Shown: piece after piece, positions 1 to 10,422 of the stretch
Layout of the letters: the number at the start of each line of letters is the position of its first letter
How positions within the stretch are numbered: position 1 is the stretch's first letter
Assembly (NCBI GenBank): GCA_022559845.1
Contig: CM040118.1
Coordinates: 155,826,331-155,890,330, forward strand
Direction of reading: 5' to 3'
DNA length: 64,000 bases
From: Amorphophallus konjac
Lineage: Eukaryota; Streptophyta; Magnoliopsida; Alismatales; Araceae
The notes under the pieces: generated by a model
The model's database searches: none
The model's input: only the letters and a program-made list of their open reading frames with translations
Told to the model about the DNA's origin: nothing
Made by a program: the position numbers and the translations under genes

Positions 1-2597
1 TAGGTTGATCCGAGAGGTATTTTGGCGCCGGGAACAGAACAGAGCTTACGATACTCTGTTTTAGGTTTTTAATTGATTCAGGCCAAGGGCAGGGGTTTCT
101 TTGGGGTTAAAAATTGGTCAGGGCATCAAAATTGAATTAGATTAGGCTTGGGCTTCATAGGAACATCAGGATCTGGGAGGACTTTGGGAAGGCCCAGGCA
201 TAGGGAAACCCTGTCACCAGTGTCATGCAGAATCCCAGGGGCAGTTTAATGTAGGCTTCGTGGTCCTGGGAGAATTTTGACAGCATCTCCCCCGGACTCA
301 GCATTTGCCAGGGAATGATAGACGATCACCCACGGAGCGCTGGGGTGAAAGCCAAATAGAGGGGTATTGGACCCTTGATCATGCACATGCCTGCAGCACT
401 GTTCCGATATCCCTCTAGAGGTCAACGAAGCTTACGCAGTGGCGGAGCTCCATTGCCTCGGAAGGTTATAAAAGCCGATCGAGTCCGGAAAATCTCATAG
501 AAAAGGGGAGGGTTATCCCCATTAATTGTCGTCCCTGAGGTGCACATTATGGCTCAAGGCACCAGAAGAATGCCGGTGGGTTAGGCTCCCGGCGCATGAA
601 CAAAGAGGCAGGTTTCCGACGCGTTGAAGCAAAGGCCAGGAATTCCCGGTGTGAAGAGGAACTGCCCAGAGTGGGAGGTTCCCGGCGGGATGGCCAAGGG
701 CGAGGGGACCCTCGGCGCAGCGAGGAGGAGACCAGGGAGTAGGACTCCCGGCGCCACGGTCAGAGTGCAGGGCTCCCGGCGCGGCCATGTTAGAACAGTT
801 CTCGGCGCCTGAAGGATGGCGCCGAGAGCTATTCACCTGATTTACTGTACGCGGGGCCGAGAGCTATGAGGACGCCGGGATCAGAACAGGGCTTTACGGT
901 ACCCTGTTCTTAGATCTGTTAGGGATTCAGGGGTTTCTTGATGATTCAGGCCGAGGTAAATAGGCCCAGTGAGGTCAAAATGAATCAATTCCTCGGGTTT
1001 CAACTGGATTTGGCTTAGGTTTCAAAGAAAGTCCAAGATCAGAGAGGAAACTGGGAGGGAAAAATCAGGGTACAGAGAACCCGTGTCACCACTGCCATGT
1101 AGAGTCCGGGGACAGCTTGATGTCGTCTTTCATCATCCTGAGAGCCAAGAGATGGCTGTCTCTGGACCCAGGGATGATTTTGACAGTGCCAATAGGCAAA
1201 AACCATAACATCTAGAACTATAGAAAATCACTAGCAGCGGCCATTGAAAGCATTGCCAATATCGATAGCAGACTACCCCAGAAGCCAAGAGATAATCTGT
1301 CTCTGGCCCTGGGGCAAGCCTGGGAGGCTCCCCGCAAGCGACACCGAACGGCCATGGGCATCGGTATAACTAGAGCCACACTTATTCTGCTGAAGACGAT
1401 TGAATCCGAAGACCCATTAGAGAATCAGACGCGCTTCAGTCGAGCTAAAACAACGAAAACATGTAAAGGAAAGACATAGCAACATACGGAGAGATAGCTG
1501 GCAGATGTTTCAATCACCCAACGCCCAAACGGGCCATTAGAGCATTTCATATCATCAGATCACCCCAGAACTCACATCAATCGCACGGAGGGAATGAGGG
1601 AGAAGGAGATGAATAGACATCAGGATATCCCGGTTACATCCAAAATCAAAATCGAGATAAACTCGGCAGGATTACATGAATAAGAAAAAAATAAAACCAT
1701 GGGGGAGGGCGGAGCATTGACTCCTCTCCCTCCCCGGATGCCCACCTGGAGCTTCTTCCCTGGGGAATCGGTCTCTTCTCTCTTTCTTTTTCAGCGGAGG
1801 AGGCTCTCTCTCTCCCTCTGGCTTCTTCTTTTTTTTTTGATTGATGGTCTCGCTTCCGATCCTCCGCTCGATCCCCTTTTCTTTCAAAGGGGGGGGGGGG
1901 TTTATATAGGTCTCATTCTCGTGTGTTCTCGGTGGAGAGCAGTCGGCGCGACCGTCTTCTTAGCCACAGCTCCTGGCGCGTCCAGCGGCCCTTCGTGGAA
2001 GCTCCCGGCGCCATGGTCAGAAGCCCAATCAGCCGGCCCATTTAGTGCCCTTTTTTTAGGCCACATAATTGCCTTGGCTTCCCTTAGTCATTTTGTATTG
2101 ACTTTTATCAGAACCGAAAGAGGCCACTTTAGTAGTGACACAGCTTTGTTGAGATCATCTCGAGGTTCCATCAGTGAACAAACTGGGGTTTTAATCAGTA
2201 TTGTCGTCTGAATGACGACAAAACCGGGTATGTTTCATCGGCATCGTCATCCGAACGGTGACAAGACCGGACATCAACTTCAGTCTGACAGACTTCGGCC
2301 GGGTGTGTAATCTGTGTAGAGGATTCTTCATTTGTCCTGTCTTTGCCAAAAGCCTTCGTAATCTTCATCTGTCGGCTCCGACTTCTCATCAGAGTGTGCT
2401 TGGAGGTCTTATCAGTCGAGTGACTGCGGCTTCATCGGTGCTGCCGTCTGAATGACATCGGCACCGGGCATCAGCTTTGGCCGACAAAGGCTTTAGCCGG
2501 GTGAATGGTGGACGGGCTTCATCATTGATCTTTCACTGTTGGTCAGACCCTCTTTTCAATTGTGCTTCCACCCTTGTTCATTTTCCAGGTGTCAACA
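1..2597 (-). mobile_element. Element E: 3' LTR of a minus-strand Ty3/gypsy element (left end outside window)
   Basis: This stretch is related along most of its length to the LTR at 43936-47251. Shared blocks include the segments near 230-320, 1270-1330, 1480-1560 and 1700-1740, which match parts of 44640-46500. Read on the minus strand it starts TGTTGACACC at 2597, as does the LTR of D at 47251. A TATA-like TATATAAA lies on the minus strand at about 1901-1908 and is followed by a GA-rich tract (pyrimidine-rich on plus, 1740-1860). Positions 570-880 hold about ten copies of CCCGGCGC/CTCGGCGC and their complements. A module near 230-300 recurs near 1080-1200, so the LTR carries an internal duplication. 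No coding function is expected; plus-strand ORFs here are incidental. The purine tract that should precede the LTR on the minus strand (2598-2620) is degenerate. Confidence 0.75.
1901..1908 (-). promoter_or_regulatory. TATA-like box in the E LTR
   Basis: Minus-strand TATATAAA, about 690 bp after the LTR start. D has TATAAAAG at the corresponding position (46729-46736). In both, a GA-rich leader follows. Confidence 0.45.
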
Positions 2598-3221
2598 ACA
2601 ACGGGCCCACCTAGCGGATAGCCTGGCCCGATTATGAACATGCGGCTTTATCGGGGCGGTTGCCCCTAGACATGGGGTGCTAACCATGGGCAGACATTCT
2701 TGAACAAGTAACTCCTTAGGATGAACATCAGAAAACCACGGAGTCTTGTCACTCGACACTAGCAACATGAGATTTGACATCTCCATTCGGCAATCAGGCA
2801 TGAAGCATAACTCCCTTACCAGAAGAGTAGGACAAACTTGAGGGAGCGTAATGCACGGGGTTGACGTGGTCGTCTCGCCAATGGACCGCGGGAGATTACA
2901 TAACAGGCGTAGAATGCCCCTAGACAATCTTGAAAATACGACCAACTGCCCCTTGAACACGAAATTCATTAAACTCTTGGTGGTCGCATGGGTTAGCACT
3001 ATCTGAGTGGAGGATCCTACTTGGCTAGTGAACTGAACACCAATCGAGCGAGGAGAAATAACAATATCGATAGCAAGTTCCTCGGCGAGCGATGAGATTG
3101 CCATCGGCCTCGCTCGGGAGGAAACTGACACTAGCACAAAGGAGCTTCTCTTGGCAACCATCTTCAAAAGTGAGGGCTCCTTATCCCCAAAACGGCCAGG
3201 GACAAGGGCTTGGATCGGCAT
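2592..3221 (-). CDS. Unidentified open frame next to the E LTR
   Basis: A 209-codon open frame on the minus strand lies between the proline-rich segment and the LTR start of E. I do not recognise a family. The protein contains many Ser, Val and Leu residues, with no DTG/DSG protease motif, no zinc knuckle and no reverse transcriptase motif. The final few codons run into the LTR. Its position downstream of gag and directly before the 3' LTR would suit an accessory 3' ORF. It could equally be a decayed pol segment or an ORF open by chance. Confidence 0.25.
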   Translation of the reverse strand: MPIQALVPGRFGDKEPSLLKMVAKRSSFVLVSVSSRARPMAISSLAEELAIDIVISPRSIGVQFTSQVGSSTQIVLTHATTKSLMNFVFKGQLVVFSRLSRGILRLLCNLPRSIGETTTSTPCITLPQVCPTLLVRELCFMPDCRMEMSNLMLLVSSDKTPWFSDVHPKELLVQECLPMVSTPCLGATAPIKPHVHNRARLSARWARCC

Positions 3222-3236
3222 GCGACAAATGAACTC

Positions 3237-3698
3237 CTAAATCCTGTAATGCAAGGTCAAAGCCTGGCTTGGCTTATCATCTCCCCGGGGACTGGACCCG
3301 AGGGGCACCAAAGGTAACGCACACCTGCTCCGTGGGGTGGGAAATAATAGAGAAGTGGTGGAAGAAAGGGGTTTGGAAGGTGTTGGTGAGGGTAATGCGA
3401 GTGGTGGAGGGATGGTGGCGATGATAGGCCTGTGTGGAGGTAAAGGCAAAGGTGTAGGTGTAGGTGTGGGTTCAGCCTCCTCGGGCTCGGACAACGACGG
3501 TGCAAGGGGTGGCAAAGGTAGTGGAGATGGTGGTGGTGGAATAGGGATCTTTGGGGGAGAAGGCGACGAAGGCGGTGGTAATGGTGGTAAGGGCAATGGA
3601 AGTGGTGAAAGGGGTGATGTGGTTGACGGAGGTGGTGAAGGTGAAGGGGGAGGGAGTGAAAGTGGTGGTGAAGTGGAGGAAGTGTCAGGTTGCGGCAC
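3237..3698 (-). pseudogene. Proline-rich segment of the E gag polyprotein
   Basis: The minus strand encodes a long low-complexity Pro/Ser/Leu tract followed by a short mixed tail. A comparable Pro-rich linker lies between the zinc knuckle and protease of element F (56550-57100), so I read this as the gag-protease linker of E. The plus strand shows the mirror image as a Gly/Val-rich ORF, which I treat as a shadow. No catalytic motif is visible. The start is not meaningful, because the segment is a piece of a broken polyprotein. Confidence 0.45.
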
Positions 3699-3959
3699 TC
3701 TTCGACATATCGCTACGACGCGTCGAGCGGCCTTGGGAATAGCAGTGGAAATGGAGGGTGAAAGAGGGGTAGTCGCCTGAGCAGAGGCTGGGATAGGTGA
3801 AGAGGATGGGACATGAGAAGGAATAGGTAACGGGGCGGGTGCTTCATTAACTGAAAGATCACAGGGGTGCCCCTAGTCTTGAAACGGGGATGGCTGCTTG
3901 GGCGGTGCTTACTGGTGCTGTTGCTTGCTGCGGAGATCCAAAATAACTTTATGCATGAT

Positions 3960-4704
3960 AGCCCAATCAATCCTCTTATCATTTTCCAGACCATAAACAA
4001 ATTCTCGGAACTCGGGGCAATCCTCGACCAAATGCCCCTATTGACGATGAAACTCACAAAATGGAGCAAATTTCCTACCGCAGATTGGCAAGTCATAATC
4101 GGAGGAAGTTACAATGCGCAAGTGGCCATCAAAGCCCTGAAAATATCTGTAAAGGATTTCGACAACGGAGGATGAGGAGCCCGCTTCGGACAAGGTGGAT
4201 GCCGAGGGGTATGGGAAGGTAATGGAGATGGTAGTGGGGGTTGCGTAGGCAATGGCAATTGCGTAGGTAAGGGCGCAAGGTTAGTAAGTGGATTTGGTGG
4301 AGGCGTGTATGGAGTGGGAATGTAGTGAATGACATCTACCCGCTCAGGGTTTGGAATTCCCTTGACCGAAGATGGAGAGGATTGACTCTGGGAGGCTGGA
4401 GGTTGATGCATGGAAGGTTGATATGTGGGAGTATGCGGGTAAGTGGGGATGGAATGCTGACTCGTGGAAGGATACGTGGTGGAGGGCTGACTCATGGTGG
4501 ATGACGGATAGGAGGCGTATGTGGGCGTAGAAGGTAATGGAGACGCGGGGTCAAGGGGACTTAGGAGTTGTTGGCGGATGAAGCGGGCTCGGCTATAAAG
4601 CTGTTGCCAGGACGTGATATCATTCAAGACAAAGATACACCTAAACTCGGGTGTTGCATTGGAAATGATCATCTTGATCTGCTCTCCATCCAAAATATGC
4701 CCCG
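3960..4704 (-). pseudogene. Decayed gag of E (Ty3/gypsy), with zinc-knuckle remnant
   Basis: The minus strand encodes a segment matching the gag of F: E has EQIKMIISNATPEF where F has EQVKMVISNATPQF. Both are followed by a linker and a PKRA-P-PPL block before the capsid C-terminus. A CxxHx4HxxxxC-like knuckle lies near 4016-4062 in a different frame from the upstream gag, and it contains an in-frame TAG at about 4039-4041. Frames change near 4110. The gag N-terminus is missing because element C is inserted at 4705; the first 25 codons of the open frame beyond 4704 come from the C LTR. Gag would form the particle shell that packages the RNA. This copy is inactive. Confidence 0.7.
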
Positions 4705-5483
4705 TGGAGAGGGGGATTTCTATAGCCCATCTAAGAGTGGCCGAACCAGGTCCAGCAAGACCAAACGAGACCCCGCTCATCTAAGTGACAGCCCCATAGG
4801 GCCCACTTAGCATAAAAGCCCAATAAGATCACTCGGGGTCAAGCCCTTCCTCGACGGCCATTAGGCTCGGAAGGCCCGAGCGTCGGTCCGGTCGGAGGAA
4901 GATCCAAACCCGACCTATCCATCTCACCGGGATAAAGGCTAGCGCCCCGCGCCCACTCCGACCGAGCTTCATCCGAGCTATGCTTATCGCCCTGATAGGG
5001 CTGGCACTCTTCATGCTTGGGTCGACCAACGATTGCTTATCCCCGCTGTTGTTGAGAGCCCTTTATGAGCAGGAGTTCACAAAGATAAGGGACCCACAAG
5101 TCCTCAAGGTTGTAAAGAGCCCATGAAGAGGACATAAAGAGCCTACGTCGAGGACGTAACCCCCGCCTAGAACTCCTCAGCTTACGGGACTCATGAGGCT
5201 AGCGCACTATTTAAACCGGGGACTCCCTCCAGCAAACGGTAAGGCCTACATACGCCTAAAACTTCCTGAGCAGGAACCACTTCACCACCTTGGTGGAGAG
5301 GGATCTCATGCATCTCCCCACTCGTCTTTTCATAGCTTCCACCACTGCTTTACTGACTTAGGCATCAGAGGGTTTACCCCAGGGAACCACCCCTGGGCCC
5401 CCTGATCCGTTTCCCTTTCTTACAGTTCACTGATCGGTGATCATCTCCCCAGCTCAAGACCAGCGCGAGATCGCCCCGCTTCA
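4705..5483 (+). repeat. 5' LTR of C
   Basis: 779 bp, starting TGGAGAG and ending CTTCA two bases before the primer site. The first 459 bp align with 43477-43935, with about 28 differences by eye (roughly 94% identity), so C is an old insertion. A TATA-like TATTTAAA lies at 5208-5215. Confidence 0.88.
5208..5215 (+). promoter_or_regulatory. TATA-like box of the C LTR
   Basis: TATTTAAA about 275 bp before the LTR end, placed to drive transcription of C. Confidence 0.4.
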
Positions 5484-5485
5484 TC

Positions 5486-5503
5486 TGGCGCCGTCTGTGG
5501 GAA
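5486..5503 (+). other. Primer binding site of C
   Basis: TGGCGCCGTCTGTGGGAA begins two bases after the LTR end. The TGGCGCCG start is typical of plant gypsy elements and complements a tRNA 3' end. I did not assign the tRNA. Confidence 0.8.
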
Positions 5504-5520
5504 ACGATCAAAGAGCCAGC

Positions 5521-7171
5521 ATGGTGCGAAGAAGTACAGGGAGGAGATCCACCGATGATAGGGGGAAGGCCATGGTGGCGGGGGGAGAACGCCCTTCTCA
5601 GGCCGCGCAAGACCCCCCCCTCCAACGCTAGCACCCCAGCCGATGAACCACCTCCACCCGCGGTAATTGGGCAACCATCCAACGAGGGCGCTGACGCTTT
5701 CCAAGCCCTCAACGCAAAATTGGATATCCTCGTGGAACTCATGAGGACCCAGGTGGCCAGGGAAAGAAGGTCACGCGTCCCTCAGGAAAGCCCTCCCCGC
5801 CGAGACGCGTCCCAACACACTACCGAAGGTCACTTCACCCTCCGAGGACGGCAGCTTATTTGCAACAGGTCAGGAGGGCCTTCACAAGCCCCTCCTCCGG
5901 AGCAAGAGGCCTCCTCCACGTCGAAGCGGGGAAAACCTGGGGCACGCCGTCCGCACCCGGAGATCGAAGTCCCCAGGGAGCGCCAGGACAGCCTGCCATC
6001 GCGTCCCCCTAACCCCATGGCACAGCGGCAGCCAGGGTTATCCCTCCGTCTGCGAGAGTTCGAGAGGCACTTCGCAGAGCAGGAGCGCGCCTTACGCGCC
6101 TTGTAGAAAACCTCCCCCGCAGAGGACAAGGAGAAATCCCCGTTCTCCGACTATATCTTGAAGGCATAGGTATCTCCTAGAATCCCCATTCTAGCCTTCA
6201 AGTCTTACGATGGCCAGGGCGACCCGGCCGACCACTTCGACAGCTTTGACACCCTGATGACCCTTCACGGGGCGTCCGACGCCATCAAATGCCGAGCCTT
6301 TGTGACCACCCTGGTCCAAGCCGCCCAAGCATGGTTCCGAGCCCTCGCCCCCAGATCCATCCGGGACTTCAAGCAGTTTGGGCGAGTATTTAAGGAGACC
6401 TTCACCGGCAGCGGCCCCCCAAGGTCTGTAGCGGGGCTATTGGCTCTCAAACAGGCGCAAGGGGAGAAACTCCGGGCCTACATCAACCGATTTTAGTCGG
6501 AAGCCCTGAGAATCCCCCGCCTAGATGTAGCCGCGGCCATAACCGCGTTGACCGGAGGCACCCAGGATGAAAACCTCCGTCGCGAACTTGTCCTCCACCC
6601 TCCCTCAACCCTTGCCGAGGTAGTGACTCTGGCCTTACACCATGCTGAGTGCGAAGAAGTTCTCAGTGCATGCCGAGGCGCAACCGACTCGGGTCGGGAG
6701 GGGGACAAGAAGCGAGCACCTGAGTCAAGCTCGGGCCAAGGAAAAAGGTGGAAGCAAGACGGGGAGCACAAAGAACCATCCCGGAAGTATGAGTGGTACA
6801 CTCCCTTGACCACTCCAGTGTATGAGATATATGAAGACATCAAAGGCTCAGGCCTCCTCCGCCAACCCGAGCCAATGAAGTCGAAAAGCAGCAATCGCAG
6901 CAAACATTGCCTGTTCCACAGCGACCACGGGCACCACACCGGCGATTGCCACCAGCTCCAGGATGAGATCGAGCGCCTCATCCGCCAGGGACACCTGTCC
7001 CGGTTCGTGGCCGGGCATAAGGAAGACCGAGGCACCCCAGAGGAAATCGACAACGCCCCTCGCGGGGTCCACATCAACGTCATCGCTGGAGGAGCTGCAT
7101 CAGGAGGAGACAGTGGCCGAGGAAGGAAGCGTCATGCTGTGCGGGCGAGCCGAGCCATTGAGCCTCGCAAG
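5521..7171 (+). pseudogene. gag of C (broken)
   Basis: The likely ATG is 5521. A frameshift falls in the C-run near 5606-5616, after which one frame continues to 7171 with TAG stops at 6104, 6167 and 6494. The N-terminal third is Pro/Ser/Arg-rich. The central part (6180-6640) contains the retrotransposon gag core, including YDGQGDPADHFDSF and a QAAQAWFRALAP block. Near 6905-6960 a knuckle-like Cys/His cluster (CLFHSDHGHHTGDC) precedes QDEIERLI. The frame then runs GVHINVIAGG, as in Tat gags, up to the G insertion. Across that insertion the reading frame resumes exactly in the protease region at 32213. Gag would form the virus-like particle; this copy cannot be translated whole. Confidence 0.88.
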
Positions 7172-7456
7172 TGTAGGTGCCGGAAGGGTGGCGGGGCGTA
7201 CGCGTAGGGAGCATGCATGTGTGTGGCCTCCCGAACTATGCTGCTGCAAACCTACAGTGCAAAGGTTAGAAAAATAGGAATAACGTGATCACCAGAGACC
7301 TATACCTGGGCCTTACAGGAGTAAGAAGATCATGAACGGTTCAGGAACAGGAGATTGTGGGTTCTTCTGTCCTCGCTCTCGGCCGGCCAAGAGTAAGGAG
7401 CCCTGCGAGTCAGTGATGAAGTACCTGCAAGTTAACCAGCAAATAAAGGAACCATT
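7172..7456. mobile_element. Solo LTR G, part 1 of 3
   Basis: Starts TGTAGGTGCC directly after gcaag (7167-7171) inside the gag of C. The next part lies across element A at 17338. No coding content. The boundary was set by matching the duplication gcaag with ccaag at 32213-32217 (4 of 5 bases) and by the uninterrupted C reading frame across both ends. Confidence 0.6.
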
Positions 7457-7839
7457 TGTTGTGCCCCTGTGGTTTTAATGGTGGTTTTGATGATTGGTCT
7501 TTGAGGTGAGTTATTCACTGTGAGTCATCTTGCTGTGTGAGTCTTCATAAGTTCTGATATGGCATTACATATTTGATTATGTTCAGTCATGTTACTGTTG
7601 CTCCTTAGACTGAATTTTGATACTGCAGCGTCGACCCATCGAACTGCAGCGTCGACGCTGCCAAGGCACTTCAGAAGTAGCAGTAAGAAATATTTGTACT
7701 GATGCGTCCACGCTGCTTGGGCAATGCGTTGACGCTTGGTGCCTCTTTAACTTCATTTATTCTTTGGTCTGGTCTGTGGTGCGTCGACCCCTTGTGCTGA
7801 TGGGTCGACCCCTCAGTTCATTCATCAGATTTATACAAG

Positions 7840-8485
7840 TCCATACATTGGTCTTCAGGCGTTCCAAGTATGCACATTAATTCAGGTTCTCCAAGTCTAT
7901 ACAATGAAGTCTGAACATTGCATTTGCATTCACAATGTCTTCACACCTGAAGTCTATACATTGTGTCATTCACATCTGCAAGTCTAGACATTGGAAAGTC
8001 TATACAGACTTCAGCATAAGTGTGTACAGCATCTGTCTTCATGCATTAGGCAAAGTCTATACAGTCCAGCCTATTCCTACAATCAAGGCTTTAGCTACAC
8101 TCTAAGTCTGTACATTGACTTCGCTTCATCAAGTCTGTACACTGGCTTCAATCCTTCCAAGCCTGTACAGCCGTTCACTGTTGAAGTCCATACACATCGG
8201 TTTGATTCAAAGTCTGTACACTGCCTCACTTCATCAAAGTCCATACATCCTCAGCTGAACCCCATGTCTGTACAACGGCCTCAATCTTCATCAAGTTTAC
8301 ACAGTGCTTCAACCTTCTTATAGTATGTACAGCCTGCCTTATCGATTCAGAGTCTATACATCGCTCAAGCGTTCAAAGCATCTGAAGTCTGTACAGCGTC
8401 CGTTGTCTAGAGTTCTTGAAGTATATATACATTGGACTGTTTCTTTCGAAGTATATACACTACAATGTACATACTTAAACCTTAT
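7840..8485 (+). repeat. AGTCTRTACA motif array in the A 5' LTR
   Basis: About twenty copies of AAGTCTRTACA or close variants, spaced roughly 25-45 bp, fill this stretch. The 3' LTR copy is at about 14879-15524. Confidence 0.8.
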
Positions 8486-9161
8486 GACTTCATTCTTGTT
8501 GCTAAAGGGAACAGGGTCGGCGCTGGGAGCTTAAAGCGTCCACGCATCAGTTGACGAAGCCTTCACGATATCTTCCACTGCGTCAACGCCACAATGGAGC
8601 AGCGTCGACGCAGCGGCTTAAGAGACGCCAATATTCAAGGCAAGACAGGCCTTAATGTACATGTTCGTGCGTCAACGCCATCAACAAGCAGCGTCGACGC
8701 AGCGGCAGAAGAGAGGCCAATACACACTTCTGATTTTTATCTGTGCGTCAATGCCACCAACTGGCAGCGTCGATGCACCAGTTCAAGAAAGGGGCGACAT
8801 ATCTCTGGCTATCTTCAACGCGTCAACGCTATCCACAGCAGGGTCGACGTAGTGGGGCAAATTCAAATGTGTACAAGCAAAGAGTAGACGTAGTGATGCC
8901 AGTGCGTCAACACGGTCAGTCTCCAGAAACAGAACCCTACGAGCCAGACACGTGTAAGCCACTGACTGCTACCCTGCCACGAGGAAGGAACTTTCGTTCA
9001 AGTCTGAGGATGCCTCCAACCATTTGAGGGGGCACGTGATCCGATGGGAAAAAGGGGCAGGATGCTGACACGTGTTAGATAAGGGGTGCTACCCCGCCAA
9101 GTGGACCAATCAGTGGTCACTAAGGCATTTTCTACTCAACCTTCGGAGGCTCTGTTTCTGA

Positions 9162-9169
9162 TATAAAAG
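9162..9169 (+). promoter_or_regulatory. TATA box of the A LTR
   Basis: TATAAAAG, repeated as TATAAAAT at 16201-16208 in the 3' LTR. A GA-rich segment follows about 70 bp later, so transcription probably starts near 9195. Confidence 0.6.
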
Positions 9170-10301
9170 CACTCCATCATCCTCTCGAAAAGGGTTAGCT
9201 CTCCACAGAAGAAGAGGAAGCTCTCCAGCAAAGAAATCTGAGAGTGTGAGCAAAAGAAGAGAAGAGAAGCAGCAGAGCGAAGAAGAAGAAGGAAGAAGGA
9301 AGCAGAAGAAAAAGAAGAAAGAGAAGAGACATGGAGAGCCTGCGAAAGAGAAGAAAATAGAGAGTGAGAGCAGAAGAGAAAGATTACGTGAGCTGAGAAG
9401 AAGAAAGAAGAGGAAGAAAAGAAGAAGAGGAGAGAGTCTATTGAAGACATGTTCAGTCTGTTCGTGGATCAAATCCAGAACGACTATTGTGTTTTATTTC
9501 CAACTTTTGTTGCTGTGCTTTTTATGTTTCTTTATTTTCCCTTTTGGTTCTCTGGTTAGCTTTGTACTTTCGATCCTCTGGACTGAGGTCGGGTTCCTCC
9601 TGGTGGGTCAGGAGAAGGGAGATCTGATCTCCGGTTGCAAGTAGCTGGGTGCTACTTGTGGGTACCCTCCGGTTTGGAGGAAGGGAGACTTGTCTCCGGT
9701 TTTGGGCTTGTGGGTAGCAAGTCCAGGGGTCCCTCCGGTCTGGAGGAAGAGAGACTTCGGTCTCTGGTTTCCAAGTGGCTGGGAGTCACTTGGGGTGTCC
9801 CTCCGGTTGGGAGGAAGAGGGGAGTTTGTTCCCCTGGTCAAGCTGTGTGTCAGCACCTGTTGCAGACTGAGTCTGCTTGGTTCTAACATTGGCTAGTGAA
9901 GCCTCACTCCGGTTGGGAGTGAGGGGTGGATGTAGGTCTGGAGGACCGAACCACCTTAAAATTATTTGTGGAGTGGTTTGCCTTGCGTTAGCTCCATATC
10001 TTCTACCTCCCATTCACAGGTTGTGCATGCTTGGCTAGTTGCATTATCTAGAGAGTTATTTTTTAGCATTGTATTCTGCTAAGTGTGATTGGGTTGTTTA
10101 GCTCTGGCTTCGTTTCTGGTTGTTCAGGTGGCTGCATTGGTGCAGTCCAACTGTTTGTTCATTTGTTACCTTATCATTTCATCTTGGAAAGCTCATTAGT
10201 TTTTATTTCGCATATCTGAGCTTTAGAGTTTTAATTTGGGCTATATTTTCTATAGCGATACATTCACCCCCCTCTGTATCCGGGCCTAGCACCCTAACAA
10301 T

Positions 10302-10313
10302 TGGTATCAGAGC
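10302..10313 (+). other. Primer binding site of A (tRNA-iMet)
   Basis: TGGTATCAGAGC, two bases after the LTR end. It complements the 3' end of initiator tRNA-Met, the usual copia primer. Confidence 0.92.
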
Positions 10314-10422
10314 GGTGTCTGCATACAAGGTCCAGCGACCTGCAGATTCGATCTTGCAGTCTTAGGTGCTAATTTGTTTTTAATGCATCAATATTCCTGT
10401 TGCATTAATCTGTTGTGTTCTC

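Larger units (their letters stand above)
7457..10299 (+). repeat. 5' LTR of A
   Basis: 2843 bp, TGTTGTGCCCC...CCTAACA. It contains CGTCGACG-type palindromes at 7620-7830 and 8510-8920, an AGTCTRTACA repeat array at about 7840-8480, a TATA box at 9162 and a GA-rich leader at 9240-9440. The last 700 bp contain short repeats of CCCTCCGGT(T/C)TGGAGGAAG. ORFs inside it are not genes. Confidence 0.93.

Noticed and set aside
1699..2211. 170-codon plus-strand ORF in the E LTR
   Set aside because: Low-complexity pyrimidine tract and poly-G region of an LTR. The counterpart in D (46454-46913) has a different frame and protein.
3337..3780. Gly/Val-rich plus-strand ORF
   Set aside because: Mirror image of the proline-rich minus-strand gag linker of E.
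9246..9644. Lys/Arg/Glu-rich ORF, repeated at 16285-16683
   Set aside because: Translation of the GA-rich LTR leader; no start context and no family.
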